Shown here one piece after another: positions 18,203 to 27,830 of a stretch of DNA of 64,000 nt. The stretch lies in NCBI RefSeq assembly GCF_900113375.1, contig NZ_FOPC01000005.1, positions 1-64,000 of the forward strand, given 5' to 3'. Under the pieces are notes generated by a model, which saw only the letters and a list, made by a program, of their open reading frames with translations, was not told the origin of the DNA and searched no databases. A program made the position numbers and the translations under genes. Source of the DNA: Algoriphagus hitonicola. Its GTDB lineage: Bacteria; Bacteroidota; Bacteroidia; Cytophagales; Cyclobacteriaceae. Within the stretch, counting starts at the first letter, position 1; each line of letters begins with the position of its first letter.

Positions 18203-18236
18203 AATGGGAAGCTTTAAACTTCCCATTCAATTTTTT
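18203..18236 (+). terminator. Terminator after mutS2
   Basis: AATGGGAAG (18203-18211) pairs with CTTCCCATT (18219-18227) around a seven-base loop. CAA and a run of six T follow. It begins right at the mutS2 stop and separates it from the convergent lipoprotein gene. Confidence 0.75.
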
Positions 18237-18251
18237 ATATCTCAAGTCGGA

Positions 18252-18737
18252 TTATTTTTTACCGAGATTAAAAACATAATCTCCGGCGACTGCGAAACTT
18301 TCTCCCATTCTGGCTTCAGGTGCCGGAATGCTAAACTCCAACCTTAAATCATCTCCATTGACGGTAAACGAAATCTCTCTTCCTGCAGCAGGTCGAGTAC
18401 CTGTCAGACTGAATTTATCAAAATTGGTCCCTGCAAAACTCCAATTCCCCGAATTATCAAAAAGATCATTGTTGTTACGAGTCGTGTAAGTTTGAGAAGA
18501 ACCGGAGTTGAGGATAATCTCAAAACCTTCATAAAGATCGGTAACATCCGTCCCACCTCTAGTTACTGAGCCTCCATTAGAAATCTCCCAAGTTTGGGAG
18601 CCCGAACCGGTTAGCGCTTCTATGGCGATTTCTTCCTCGGTCTGCTGAGGTGGAGGTGGAGTGGGATCTCCTCCACAGGCAAAAGAACCAACTAAGATGA
18701 AGGCCAATAGGCTTAATTTAAACAATGAAACTTTCAT
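18252..18737 (-). CDS. Lipocalin-like putative lipoprotein
   Basis: A 161-residue protein with a signal peptide ending near SFACGGD (cysteine 21) and a proline-rich linker (PPPP) typical of surface lipoproteins. The rest is rich in short beta strands with G-N-W and W-E-I motifs (about residues 50-110), similar to lipocalin-like or DUF5004-type domains of Bacteroidota. The family is assigned weakly. It stands alone, between the mutS2 terminator and the ABC ATPase. Confidence 0.65.
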   Translation of the reverse strand: MKVSLFKLSLLAFILVGSFACGGDPTPPPPQQTEEEIAIEALTGSGSQTWEISNGGSVTRGGTDVTDLYEGFEIILNSGSSQTYTTRNNNDLFDNSGNWSFAGTNFDKFSLTGTRPAAGREISFTVNGDDLRLEFSIPAPEARMGESFAVAGDYVFNLGKK

Positions 18738-18795
18738 ATTTTTACTTTTATAGGCTATAAAATTAACGATAAGGACGGAAGATCAAAGTCTTGTT

Positions 18796-19416
18796 TCATT
18801 TATAATCTTCCAAAGTGATCTTTTGTTGACAAAATTCAAATTCTCTCGGCTCGTTGGAGCAAATGATTAATATTTGATCTTTGGTAAACCGCTGAATCAT
18901 TTCTTGATACCAAGCGATCCCGGTTTTATCCAGATTGGAGGTAGGCTCATCCAAAAAGACCACTTCTGATTCAGAAAATAGCGCCAATCCCAACTTTAAT
19001 CGCTGTTTCATCCCGGAGGAAAAGAGAGCGATTTGCTTTTCAATATGCCGATCCAAATATAGGAGTTCGGGGATATCGCTAAGCTGAATACTTGATTTTT
19101 GGTTTTTGAATTTGAAATGAAACTGAATCAGCTCTCTTAAACTCAGCTCTTCCGGCAATTCCATATACGGTGCCGCAAGCGTCAGTCTGGAAAACCAATC
19201 CGAGTCCGGAATTTGACCATTGGAATCCACGTATCGGATTTGTCCCGATGTCAAGGGAATGGCTCCTGCGATACATTTGAGCAAGGTGGATTTTCCGGAT
19301 CCATTGCTGCCTGTAATCGCCAAAGAATGCCCTGATACTAATTCAAGGTTGAGATTTCTAAAAATCCATTCGTATTGAAATCGCTTGGAAGCTTCTTCTA
19401 GATGGATTTTCAACAT
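18796..19416 (-). CDS. ABC transporter ATP-binding protein at the end of the lpx operon
   Basis: A 206-residue ATPase with Walker A GSNGSGKST (36-44), the signature region FSSGMKQRLKLG and Walker B VVFLDEPTSNLD. The short size and simple domain resemble CcmA/NatA-type export ATPases. No permease gene is nearby. It starts two bases after lpxA ends, so it is expressed with lipid A synthesis genes; a role in envelope lipid or haem export is only inference. Confidence 0.9.
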   Translation of the reverse strand: MLKIHLEEASKRFQYEWIFRNLNLELVSGHSLAITGSNGSGKSTLLKCIAGAIPLTSGQIRYVDSNGQIPDSDWFSRLTLAAPYMELPEELSLRELIQFHFKFKNQKSSIQLSDIPELLYLDRHIEKQIALFSSGMKQRLKLGLALFSESEVVFLDEPTSNLDKTGIAWYQEMIQRFTKDQILIICSNEPREFEFCQQKITLEDYK

Positions 19417-19418
19417 GC

Positions 19419-20198
19419 TTAATTGATATAGCCTTTCATGACACCCCGCTCGGATGAACGGATAAAGTTCAGGATTTCATCCCTTTCTTTGGTGGCGGGG
19501 AGGTTGACTTCGATTTCTTCAAGGGCTTTGCTGTTGTTAAGGCTATTGAGAAAAAGGTAGCGATACACCTCTTGGATATGAGCAATGGTTTCGCTGGAAA
19601 AACCTCTTCTTCTCAACCCAAGCGAATTGACTCCGGCGTAAGAAAGCGGTTCTCGGGCGGCTTTGGTAAACGGTGGGACGTCTTTTCGAACCAAAGAACC
19701 TCCGGAAATCATGGAGTGCATTCCTACTTTCACAAACTGGTGAATAGCACTTGACCCGCCGACAATCGCCCAGTCATCTATGGAAACGTGACCTGCGATT
19801 TGTACCGAATTAGCGATAATCACATTGCTACCAATCACACAATCATGGGCTACATGGACGTAGGCCATCAAAAGGCAGTTGCTTCCGATCACGGTCGTCT
19901 GCTTATCGACTGTGCCTCGGCTAATGGTGACGCATTCTCGAATCGTCGTATTGTCACCGATTACCACGGTGGATTCTTCTCCCTGAAATTTCAGATCTTG
20001 TGGAATTCCTGCGATTACTGCACCTGGAAATATTCGGCAGTTTTTGCCTATTCTGGCTCCTGGAAAAATAGTGACATTTGGACCGATCCATGTATTTTCA
20101 CCGATGATCACATTGTCATGGATCATGGTAAATGGATCAACGGATACGTTTTTGCCAAGCTGTGCGCCCGGATCAATATGTGCTAAAGAGCTAATCAT
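19419..20198 (-). CDS. lpxA: UDP-N-acetylglucosamine acyltransferase (LpxA)
   Basis: A 259-residue left-handed beta-helix protein with many hexapeptide repeats. The catalytic histidine lies in MAYVHVAHDC at about residue 118, and GGSSAIHQFVKVG and the C-terminal helical domain (AHIQEVYRYLF) are LpxA-specific. It performs the first acylation in lipid A synthesis. It overlaps the lpxC-fabZ gene by four bases. Confidence 0.96.
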   Translation of the reverse strand: MISSLAHIDPGAQLGKNVSVDPFTMIHDNVIIGENTWIGPNVTIFPGARIGKNCRIFPGAVIAGIPQDLKFQGEESTVVIGDNTTIRECVTISRGTVDKQTTVIGSNCLLMAYVHVAHDCVIGSNVIIANSVQIAGHVSIDDWAIVGGSSAIHQFVKVGMHSMISGGSLVRKDVPPFTKAAREPLSYAGVNSLGLRRRGFSSETIAHIQEVYRYLFLNSLNNSKALEEIEVNLPATKERDEILNFIRSSERGVMKGYIN

Positions 20199-21589
20199 GA
20201 CTCTTTTCGTGTTATGCTTGCGGTCATCACTGCCTCACAGACTAGGGTATTTCCGACGTAGGCTTCTCCTCGCATTTTTGCGATACCTCTTCGGATTGGA
20301 GCCAAAAGCTCGCATTTAAAAATCAAGGTATCTCCGGGAAGAACCATCTTGCGGAATTTACAGCTTTCGATTCCTAAGAAATAGGTCCAATAATTTTCAG
20401 GATCATCTACTGTACTCAATACCAAAATACCGCCGGTTTGAGCCATCGCTTCAACTTGCAATACGCCAGGCATAACAGGATTTCCAGGAAAGTGGCCCAT
20501 AAAAAACGGCTCATTCATCGTCACGTTTTTTACACCAGCCACGACCGTATCGTCCAAATAGATGATCTTATCTATCAACTGAAAAGGGTATCGATGAGGA
20601 AGAATATTACTGATTTGATTGATGTCCATGACAGGAGGAAGCTTCGGATCATAATGTGGTATGTGCGAAGCACCTGCTTTTTCCATCGCTCGTTTTAATT
20701 TCTTTGCAAAAGCTACATTGGCTGCATGGCCTGGTCTAGCTGCTAAAATCTGAGCTTTCAGTGGTCTTCCGACCAAAGCCAAATCTCCCACTACGTCCAG
20801 TAACTTATGTCTTGCGGGTTCATTGCGATAGCGAAGATCCACATTGTTTAGGATACCTTCTTTTTTTACCTCTACGCGTTGCTTGTTAAACATTTTAGCG
20901 AGGTTAGCCAATTCTTTTTCCTCTACAACTCGATCGACCACCACAATGGCATTATTTAAATCTCCTCCTTTGATGAGGTTGGAGTTATAGAGCATTTCTA
21001 GCTCATGCAAAAAACAAAATGTGCGGCAGGATGCGATTTCGGATTTAAATTGGTCTATATCAGTAATGGAGGCATGCTGACTGCCCAATACCGGGGAATT
21101 GTAATCCACCATTACGGTAACCCGATAGTTATCCGTGGGGAGAGCAACCATCTCCACTTCCCGGGAAGGATCTTTATATTGAATGCTTTCTTGTACTTCA
21201 AAAAAACGTCTCAGTGCGTTTTGCTCCTCAAGTCCAGCATCCTCCAATACGTCAATGAATTGGATGGAAGACCCATCCATGATGGGAGGTTCTGGTCCGT
21301 CGAGCTGAATCAGGACATTGTCAATCTCCATTCCTACGAGTGCAGCAAGGACATGCTCTACGGTATAAACTCTAGCGCCGTTTTGCTCCAAAGTAGTTCC
21401 TCTGGAAACATCCACAACCAAATCGCAATCGGCATCTACAGTGGGATTACCTTCCAAATCGATCCGTTGGAATTTGATCCCGTGATTGGGTGGGGCAGGT
21501 AAAAAAGTCATATTAGAAATCACTCCGGTGTGGAGACCTACTCCCGATAGTTCGACTTGTTTCTTTATGGTGTGTTGTTTTACTTTCAT
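20195..21589 (-). CDS. lpxC/fabZ: Bifunctional UDP-3-O-acyl-GlcNAc deacetylase / 3-hydroxyacyl-ACP dehydratase (LpxC-FabZ fusion)
   Basis: A fusion of about 464 residues. The N-terminal 300 residues are LpxC, the zinc deacetylase of lipid A synthesis (SGVGLHTG, the VEHVLAAL zinc motif and DGSS). The C-terminal 150 residues are the hot-dog-fold dehydratase FabZ, with the catalytic-site block [20 protein letters not shown]. The fusion is typical of Bacteroidota and links lipid A to fatty acid synthesis. I choose the ATG at 21589 because homology begins there; an in-frame ATG at 21625 would add 12 non-homologous residues and nearly touch lpxD. Confidence 0.95.
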   Translation of the reverse strand: MKVKQHTIKKQVELSGVGLHTGVISNMTFLPAPPNHGIKFQRIDLEGNPTVDADCDLVVDVSRGTTLEQNGARVYTVEHVLAALVGMEIDNVLIQLDGPEPPIMDGSSIQFIDVLEDAGLEEQNALRRFFEVQESIQYKDPSREVEMVALPTDNYRVTVMVDYNSPVLGSQHASITDIDQFKSEIASCRTFCFLHELEMLYNSNLIKGGDLNNAIVVVDRVVEEKELANLAKMFNKQRVEVKKEGILNNVDLRYRNEPARHKLLDVVGDLALVGRPLKAQILAARPGHAANVAFAKKLKRAMEKAGASHIPHYDPKLPPVMDINQISNILPHRYPFQLIDKIIYLDDTVVAGVKNVTMNEPFFMGHFPGNPVMPGVLQVEAMAQTGGILVLSTVDDPENYWTYFLGIESCKFRKMVLPGDTLIFKCELLAPIRRGIAKMRGEAYVGNTLVCEAVMTASITRKES

Positions 21590-21627
21590 TTCTTCTTCAG
21601 CCTTTTCAAATGCATTGGGGCGCAAAA

Positions 21628-22650
21628 TTAAGGCTTTTTTTCCAGTTCTTTGATTCGATTTTCAAGTCCCTCCAAGTTTTTGAAAATGGTGTAGGACTTT
21701 AGGAAGTTTTTCATATCCATGGCCATGTAGCCAAAAAGCGTCTGTCCGGACTTTTTGATGGTTTTACTGATGCCTGTATTGGCTCCTATGGTAGTGTTAT
21801 CTGCGATTTTGATATGTCCGACGATACCTGCCTTTCCCGCAATGATGCAGTTTTTACCGATTTCGGTCGAACCCGAAATTCCGGTTTGGGCGGCGATTAC
21901 GGTATTTTCACCGATGATGACATTATGGGCGATTTGAACTTGATTATCGATTTTAGCCCCTCTTTTAATAATCGTAGATCCCATAGTGGCGCAGTCTATC
22001 GTGGTATTGGCACCGATACTGACCCAATCTTCCAAGATCACATTTCCGATTTGGGGGATGGTTTTGTAGCTGCCATCTTCCTGAGGAGCAAAGCCAAATC
22101 CATCTGAACCAATAACCGCTCCGGGAGAAACTTCACAATTGGATCCGATGACAGTGTCTGCACAGATTTTTGCACCAGCATGAATCACCGTATTGTCTCC
22201 GATTTGGACTCGATCACCGACGTGAGCCTGAGGGTGGATTTTTACATTTTCTCCAAGAACACAGTTTTTTCCAATATAGGAAAATGCCCCGCGATATCCA
22301 TTTTGCCCCATTTTACTACTTTCATCCAGGTATGCAGGCTCTACGACACCGACCAAGGCTGATTTGGTAAACTGTGCATAAGCCTCCAGCAAATGGGTGA
22401 ATCCCAAATAGGCGTCTTTGACACGTATTAAGTTGGTTTTAAATGATTTGGTAGGTTTGAATCCTTCGGAAATAATCACCGCCGTAGCTTCGGTGGTGTA
22501 GAGGTAAGGCTCGTATTTTTCATTGGAAAGGAATGAAATACCGCCTGGCTTTCCCTCTTGGATTTTGTCCAATCGGCTGATTTTAAGTGAAGGATCACCT
22601 TCCACGGTTCCGTTTATAAGCGAGGCAATCTGTCCTGTGGTAAATTCCAT
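21628..22650 (-). CDS. lpxD: UDP-3-O-acylglucosamine N-acyltransferase (LpxD)
   Basis: A 340-residue protein with an N-terminal UDP-binding domain and a hexapeptide-repeat beta helix from about residue 110 to 310, containing [10 protein letters not shown] and the catalytic histidine in VQIAHNV. It performs the second acylation in lipid A synthesis. It lies 16 bases after the HD-domain gene and 38 bases before lpxC-fabZ, so the whole minus-strand block is one operon. Confidence 0.96.
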   Translation of the reverse strand: MEFTTGQIASLINGTVEGDPSLKISRLDKIQEGKPGGISFLSNEKYEPYLYTTEATAVIISEGFKPTKSFKTNLIRVKDAYLGFTHLLEAYAQFTKSALVGVVEPAYLDESSKMGQNGYRGAFSYIGKNCVLGENVKIHPQAHVGDRVQIGDNTVIHAGAKICADTVIGSNCEVSPGAVIGSDGFGFAPQEDGSYKTIPQIGNVILEDWVSIGANTTIDCATMGSTIIKRGAKIDNQVQIAHNVIIGENTVIAAQTGISGSTEIGKNCIIAGKAGIVGHIKIADNTTIGANTGISKTIKKSGQTLFGYMAMDMKNFLKSYTIFKNLEGLENRIKELEKKP

Positions 22651-22666
22651 GGTTTCTCTGATGGAT

Positions 22667-23899
22667 TTAGGAGTTTAAATTTAGGCTTTTGGCCTTACAT
22701 ACATAGTGTTTCTCGACGATTTTACTCATCACTTTAATATTCGGAAGGTCAGCCGCTTGAGCGACGTCGATGACTTTCCCCTTTTTGGTCAAAATATTAA
22801 TCCGGTCCCGAGTCAGATAGCCGTAGTTACTTACTGTGCCGCTGGAAAAAAAATAGGGTAAATCCGACTCTGGGATTTCCAGTTTTTTCATCGTTTTGGC
22901 TCGGATTTCGTCAATTTCTTCAGCGCTTGGTTTTTCATTACTCAGGGTGATCTTAAAAAGATTTCGAGTCAAAAACATCTGTGAAATATTCCTTAAAACA
23001 TAATCAGGATGCCTTTTCCAGAGTTTGATGGCTCCCCAAATGTCGAAATCGTCTAGCTCCAAAAAGATCTTCAACAATTCGGGATTGCTTTTAAAATCAG
23101 CCAAGGAAAGGTCGTGGGACAATAAGTAGTCAAACTCATCCGAAATCATAAAGTTTGTTCCGGATTGTCTGAGGTATTTGGCCCGATGGATTAGATTAAT
23201 CAGCATTTTCTCGGCGCTGACGGTAGTTTTGTGCAGATAGACTTGCCAATACATCAAGCGACGGGCGCTTAGGAAGTTTTCGATGGAATAAATTCCCTTT
23301 TCCTCAATAACCACCTGATCATTTTTAACATCCATCATTTTGATGATGCGGTCCGCACCGATTGTTCCCTCGGATACACCGGTGAAAAAGCAATCCCGCT
23401 GCAAATAATCCAAGCGATCGATATCCAACTGACTGGAAACGAGCTGGAAAAAAAACTTCCTATCGTATTGATTCTTAAAGATTCTTAAAGCTAAGCCCAA
23501 CTTGCCACTAAATTCTTGATTGAGGAGTTCTATGGTAAGAAGTGAAAGTGACTCATGGGGTACGGACTGAAGTAAGCTGTACTCCAGCGCATGCGAAAAC
23601 GGCCCATGACCTACATCATGAAGTAGAATCGCGATTAGCGAAGCTTCATATTCCTCATCAGTAATGTCGGTACCTTTATTGCGTAGATTATCGAGTGTGA
23701 TACTCATCAGGTGCATGGCACCGATGGCATGATGAAATCTTGTATGGTGCGCACCCGGATAGACAAAATCAGTCAAACCCAATTGCTTGATTCGGCGTAA
23801 TCTCTGAAAGTAGGGATGATCGATAATGGCAAAAATCAATTCACTGGGAATAGTGATGAAACCATATACGGGGTCGTTCAGTATTTTCTGGCTTTTCAA
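22667..23899 (-). CDS. HD-domain phosphohydrolase (dGTPase-like)
   Basis: A 410-residue HD superfamily protein. The metal ligands appear as FHHAIGAMH (about 53-61), [13 protein letters not shown] (about 95-107) and a later aspartate in [14 protein letters not shown]. The family (YdhJ/SAMHD1-related) hydrolyses phosphate esters, probably dNTPs or a signalling nucleotide; the substrate is not known for this member. It leads the lpx operon and diverges from porX with about 60 bases between. Confidence 0.88.
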   Translation of the reverse strand: MKSQKILNDPVYGFITIPSELIFAIIDHPYFQRLRRIKQLGLTDFVYPGAHHTRFHHAIGAMHLMSITLDNLRNKGTDITDEEYEASLIAILLHDVGHGPFSHALEYSLLQSVPHESLSLLTIELLNQEFSGKLGLALRIFKNQYDRKFFFQLVSSQLDIDRLDYLQRDCFFTGVSEGTIGADRIIKMMDVKNDQVVIEEKGIYSIENFLSARRLMYWQVYLHKTTVSAEKMLINLIHRAKYLRQSGTNFMISDEFDYLLSHDLSLADFKSNPELLKIFLELDDFDIWGAIKLWKRHPDYVLRNISQMFLTRNLFKITLSNEKPSAEEIDEIRAKTMKKLEIPESDLPYFFSSGTVSNYGYLTRDRINILTKKGKVIDVAQAADLPNIKVMSKIVEKHYVCKAKSLNLNS

Positions 23900-23959
23900 T
23901 GAAGGCCTGTTTTTGTTTACCCAAAAGTAATTATAATTTTAAAAGAAACGGAAACCGAA

Positions 23960-25516
23960 ATGTCCCAAAAATCCAAGATACTCTGGGCAGACGATGAAAT
24001 CGACCTGCTCAAGCCCCATATTCTTTTTCTAGAACAAAAAGGCTATGAAATTACTACCGTAAACTCAGGTGTAGATGCCATCGAAGAAGTAGAATCCCAT
24101 CATTTTGATGTGATATTTCTCGACGAAATGATGCCGGGGATGACCGGGTTGGAAACTCTCCAGCAGATCAAGCAAATCAAGCCACAAATCCCTGTAGTGA
24201 TGATCACCAAAAGTGAAGAAGAACACATCATGAATGATGCGATCGGAGGTAAAATCGCGGATTATCTGATCAAACCTCTTAATCCTAGCCAAATCTGGCT
24301 TTCGGTCAAAAAGATCCTACAAAACCGACAATTGATCGAAGAAAAAACCACACTTAATTATCAGCAGGAGTTTATGCAGATCAGTATGGCTTTAGGTGAT
24401 GCGGTGGATCATGAGGACTGGGCTAGTGTTTATAAAAAACTAGTCTATTGGGAATTGCAGATCGATGATACGGAAAACAAGAGCATGCAGGAAGTGCTCG
24501 AAACTCAAAAAGTAGAAGCAAATGCCTCTTTTGCACGATTTATCAAGGAAAACTACCTCGACTGGATGGAAGAGCGGAATCAGGAAAAGCCGCTCCTTTC
24601 CCATCAGGTCATGAAGAAAAAAGTTTTTCCCCGGCTCAAAGAGCGGTCTTCGCTGTTTTTTATCGTGATTGATAATCTTCGCTACGATCAATGGGAAGAA
24701 ATCGAACCCTTGATCGGGACCTATTTTAATATTCAGGAAAAAGAATCCTACTACAGTATCTTGCCGACTACCACTGCCTTTGCCCGAAACGCTCTGTTCA
24801 GCGGAATGATGCCTTCGGACATGGCGCGATTTTACCCCAATTTCTGGGAAGATGAGGATTCTGACGAAGGAAAAAATAATTTTGAGCCGGATTGGCTGAA
24901 AATCAACTTGGAGAAAAACCGAATCCCTTACAAATTTTCCTACTCCAAAATTATTCAAACCCAGCAAGGCAAGACGGTCTTGGATCAGTTTCATGCCATG
25001 ATGGGGAATGAGCTCAATGTCCTCGTTTACAATTTTGTGGATATGGTGTCCCATGCCCGGACTGATATGAAAATGATTCGTGAATTGGCACCAGATGAAT
25101 CGGCTTACCGTTCTTTGACCAAGAGCTGGTTTGAGCACTCCAGTCTATTCGAACTTTTGAAAAAAATCCATCAGGCTGGTGCAGAAGTCATCATCACTAC
25201 AGACCATGGAACCAAGCGAGTCAACAAGCCTTATCGGATCATCGGGGATAAAAATGTCACGACGAATCTTCGCTACAAGCAGGGGAAAAATTTAAATTTC
25301 GAATCGGGAAAGGTATTTGAAATCCGAAAGCCTGAGGATGCCAAGCTTCCAAGACTCAATGTTTCTTCCACTTATGTTTTTGCAGTGGAGGATTATTTCT
25401 TTGCCTACCCCAATAATTATAATTATTATGTCAATTACTACAAGGATACTTTTCAGCATGGCGGCGTATCTTTGGAGGAAATGATTGTACCGATCGTGTA
25501 CCTTACGCCTAAATAG
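23960..25516 (+). CDS. porX: PorX-type response regulator with PglZ domain (type IX secretion regulator)
   Basis: A 518-residue protein with an N-terminal receiver domain (DDE at 11-13, phospho-acceptor aspartate at 55 in FLDEMMPGMTG, lysine in IKPLNP) and a C-terminal PglZ/alkaline-phosphatase-like domain (FIVIDNLRYDQW, FVDMVSHARTDM, TTDHGTKRVNKP). This architecture is PorX, which controls type IX secretion in Bacteroidota and has phosphodiesterase activity on oligonucleotides in studied members. The partner kinase PorY is not in the window. TsaE follows after eight bases. Confidence 0.95.
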   Translation: MSQKSKILWADDEIDLLKPHILFLEQKGYEITTVNSGVDAIEEVESHHFDVIFLDEMMPGMTGLETLQQIKQIKPQIPVVMITKSEEEHIMNDAIGGKIADYLIKPLNPSQIWLSVKKILQNRQLIEEKTTLNYQQEFMQISMALGDAVDHEDWASVYKKLVYWELQIDDTENKSMQEVLETQKVEANASFARFIKENYLDWMEERNQEKPLLSHQVMKKKVFPRLKERSSLFFIVIDNLRYDQWEEIEPLIGTYFNIQEKESYYSILPTTTAFARNALFSGMMPSDMARFYPNFWEDEDSDEGKNNFEPDWLKINLEKNRIPYKFSYSKIIQTQQGKTVLDQFHAMMGNELNVLVYNFVDMVSHARTDMKMIRELAPDESAYRSLTKSWFEHSSLFELLKKIHQAGAEVIITTDHGTKRVNKPYRIIGDKNVTTNLRYKQGKNLNFESGKVFEIRKPEDAKLPRLNVSSTYVFAVEDYFFAYPNNYNYYVNYYKDTFQHGGVSLEEMIVPIVYLTPK

Positions 25517-25524
25517 AATTCGAA

Positions 25525-25965
25525 TTGGTCGAAAAAACGTATCAACTTCAAGAACTGGATGCTGTAGCAGAGGAATTGGTGGCAGCAGCCCAAGAAGAGC
25601 GCATTTGGGTTTTTCAGGGGCAAATGGGCGCAGGAAAAACCACCCTGATCAAAGCACTTTGTCGTCAATTTCAGGTCAAGGATGCTGTCAGTAGCCCTAC
25701 TTTTGGGATAGTGAATCAGTATGAGACTGAAGACCATCAGCTTATTTACCATTTTGATTTTTATCGGATTGTAGATCCGCTAGAAGTATTAGAAATCGGG
25801 GTAGAGGAGTATTTTTACAGCGGAAATTATTGCTGGATAGAATGGGCCGAGAATCTCGGCGGATTTATTCCACAGCAATTTTTTCTGATTAAATTGGAAG
25901 TTATATCCGCAGACAAAAGAAAGATCACCTACCAACACATCGATTATGCCCACGGAAATAAATGA
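25525..25965 (+). CDS. tsaE: tRNA threonylcarbamoyladenosine biosynthesis ATPase TsaE
   Basis: A 146-residue P-loop ATPase with GQMGAGKTT at 32-40, the SSPTFGIVNQY switch region and IEWAENL near the C-terminus. It works with TsaB and TsaD to make t6A37 in ANN-decoding tRNAs. The start is TTG: no ATG fits between the porX stop and the Walker A motif without cutting the first strand. The 3' end overlaps the alanine dehydrogenase start by about 20 bases. Confidence 0.93.
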   Translation: MVEKTYQLQELDAVAEELVAAAQEERIWVFQGQMGAGKTTLIKALCRQFQVKDAVSSPTFGIVNQYETEDHQLIYHFDFYRIVDPLEVLEIGVEEYFYSGNYCWIEWAENLGGFIPQQFFLIKLEVISADKRKITYQHIDYAHGNK

Positions 25966-27157
25966 ATTCACCGCAGTAGGTTTGATCCCTAAAGAATCTC
26001 CTGCCAAAATCAAAAAAGGAGATAAAACGTTGTTGATTGGTTTGCCCAAAGAGCAATCTTCAGAAGAAAAGCGAATTGTCCTTACCCCGGAGGCGGTGGG
26101 TTTGTTGACGAATAATGGACTGAGAGTCATGGTGGAAACCGGAGCGGGCTTACAGACTAAATTCACAGATCAGGATTATTCCGATGCGGGGGCCAAAGTC
26201 GTGTACAGTGCCAAAGAAGCCTTAGAAGCAGAAATTGTTCTCAAAGTAGATGCACCAAGCCTCGAGGAGATTGAAATGATGAAGCCGGGTGCTTGCTTGA
26301 TTTCAGCTTTACAAGTAGGAAGGCAATCCAAGGAGTTTATCGAAGCACTCAATGCAAAAAAAATCACGGCTTTGGCCTATGAATATTTGGAGGACAAAGT
26401 AGGTGGGATGCCAGTCGTCCGAGCGATGTCAGAAATTGCGGGAAGTACGGTAATGCTCATTGCTGCCGAATATCTCTCCAGTGTCAATCAAGGAAAGGGG
26501 CTGATTTTGGGCGGGGTTACGGGTGTACCTCCTACGCAAGTGGTGATCGTAGGTGCGGGAACAGTTGCCGAATATGCCGCACGTACTGCTTTAGGATTAG
26601 GAGCAAATATCAAAGTGTTTGATAATCATATTTATAAACTCAGAAGATTGAAGCAATTGCTCGGGCAGCAGATTTATACATCCACGATTGATAATCTGAC
26701 CTTGACCCAAGCACTCTCTGAAGCTGATGTGGTGATTGGTGCATTGCGGGCCGAAAAAGGGAGAAATAAAATTGTCATCTCTGAAGAGATGGTAGCCAAC
26801 ATGATGCATGGAAGTATCATCATTGATGTCTCAATCGATCAAGGAGGCTGTATAGAGACTGCTAGGATGACCTCGCATAGCGAGCCTGTCTATCAAGAAC
26901 ATGATATTATCCACTATTGCGTGCCCAACATTGCATCCCGCGTAGCACGGACAGCTTCTTGTTCGTTGAGTAATATTTTTACTCCGATAATTTTACAGAT
27001 GGCTGATTTGGGAGGAGCTGAGGAAATGATTTTTAATTACCGCTGGTTCTTACGAGCCGTTTATACTTATCGGGGAAGTCTGACCAATGCCTATTTGGCA
27101 AAAAGATTCAATTTAAACCACAAAGAATTGCAACTTCTCTTGGCTGCTAGATATTAA
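25946..27157 (+). CDS. ald: Alanine dehydrogenase
   Basis: A 403-residue member of the alanine dehydrogenase/PNT family. It has GLPKEQSSEEKRI with substrate-binding residues, a Rossmann NAD motif VVIVGAGTVAEYAA near residue 200, and IIDVSIDQGGCIET. The protein is about 30 residues longer at the N-terminus than the classical enzyme, as in other Bacteroidota. It interconverts alanine and pyruvate with NAD. It follows tsaE and converges on a small response regulator one base away. Confidence 0.9.
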   Translation: MPTEINEFTAVGLIPKESPAKIKKGDKTLLIGLPKEQSSEEKRIVLTPEAVGLLTNNGLRVMVETGAGLQTKFTDQDYSDAGAKVVYSAKEALEAEIVLKVDAPSLEEIEMMKPGACLISALQVGRQSKEFIEALNAKKITALAYEYLEDKVGGMPVVRAMSEIAGSTVMLIAAEYLSSVNQGKGLILGGVTGVPPTQVVIVGAGTVAEYAARTALGLGANIKVFDNHIYKLRRLKQLLGQQIYTSTIDNLTLTQALSEADVVIGALRAEKGRNKIVISEEMVANMMHGSIIIDVSIDQGGCIETARMTSHSEPVYQEHDIIHYCVPNIASRVARTASCSLSNIFTPIILQMADLGGAEEMIFNYRWFLRAVYTYRGSLTNAYLAKRFNLNHKELQLLLAARY

Positions 27158-27158
27158 T

Positions 27159-27632
27159 TTAAGAAAGTAAATTTTGACGTAGAAGAAACTCGAGCTGATC
27201 ATTTGCTTTGATCAAGGCTTGAGTTAGACGTTCATTTTCGCGTCTAAGGGTGTAGATTTCGTAGGCATTTTTGATGACAGTACGAAGATAGTCTTCCTCC
27301 CAGGGTTTGGTGAGGTAGTGATACACCTGTCCCTTATTGATCGCATCTATCACAGCTTGTATATCCGTGTAGCCAGTCAGAAGTATGCGGATAGGATTGG
27401 GATGGATCGGGATTATAGACTCCAAAAACTCCACGCCAGTTTTTTCAGGCATTCGCTGATCGGTAATGATAATATCAATATCTTCCTTGGCAAGAATATC
27501 TACCCCCTCTTGAGCTGAAATGGCTAAAAATATCTTGTAGTCTCTTCTGAAAGTAGCCTTGAACGCCTGAAGGTTATTTTCTTCATCATCAACGTACAGA
27601 ATCTTTATTTTTTCTTCTGATGTGGTTTCCAT
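27159..27632 (-). CDS. Stand-alone response regulator (receiver with coiled-coil tail)
   Basis: A 157-residue protein: a receiver domain (DDEENN at 15-20, phospho-acceptor aspartate at 58 in ITDQRMPEKTG, TKPW around the conserved lysine) followed by a coiled coil (about 125-155) and no output domain. The receiver is of the HupR/RpfG type (LLTGYTDIQAVIDAINKG) and closely resembles the receiver of the hybrid protein at 33192-34277. It is divergent from the ThiF-nitroreductase gene, sharing a 198-base AT-rich intergenic region. Confidence 0.9.
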   Translation of the reverse strand: METTSEEKIKILYVDDEENNLQAFKATFRRDYKIFLAISAQEGVDILAKEDIDIIITDQRMPEKTGVEFLESIIPIHPNPIRILLTGYTDIQAVIDAINKGQVYHYLTKPWEEDYLRTVIKNAYEIYTLRRENERLTQALIKANDQLEFLLRQNLLS

Positions 27633-27743
27633 TAATTTTCAGCAAATAATCTTTTAAAAACTTACACTAAATAATTGTTTTTTTTACTTAAAAACAAACT
27701 ATTTCTTTTAACAATTATTATTGGCCGTAATGAAAATTTGAAC

Positions 27744-27761
27744 GATTATTGATAAATAATC
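27744..27761. promoter_or_regulatory. Palindrome in the divergent 27633-27830 intergenic region
   Basis: GATTATT (27744-27750), GATA, AATAATC (27755-27761): a perfect 7-bp inverted repeat about 70 bases upstream of the ThiF-nitroreductase gene and 110 bases upstream of the response-regulator gene. It could be an operator. The surrounding DNA is so AT-rich that chance is possible. Confidence 0.3.
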
Positions 27762-27830
27762 ACTAAAAATATTTGAGTTTATAAATCAAAAACTAACTTT
27801 ACAAGGCTAATCAGCAAGAGGCGCCCCACC

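Noticed and set aside
23461-23490. Tandem repeat GATTCTTAAA x2
   Set aside because: It lies in frame inside the HD-domain gene, has two units only, and is explained by coding sequence.
24440-25138. A 232-codon minus-strand frame inside porX
   Set aside because: It is a shadow of a well-supported receiver-PglZ coding frame and has no recognisable motif or start signal.
27744-27761. FNR-like site in front of the ThiF-nitroreductase gene (TGATAAATAATCA)
   Set aside because: The spacer between TGAT and ATCA is five bases instead of four, so it does not fit the FNR core; it is kept only as a generic palindrome.
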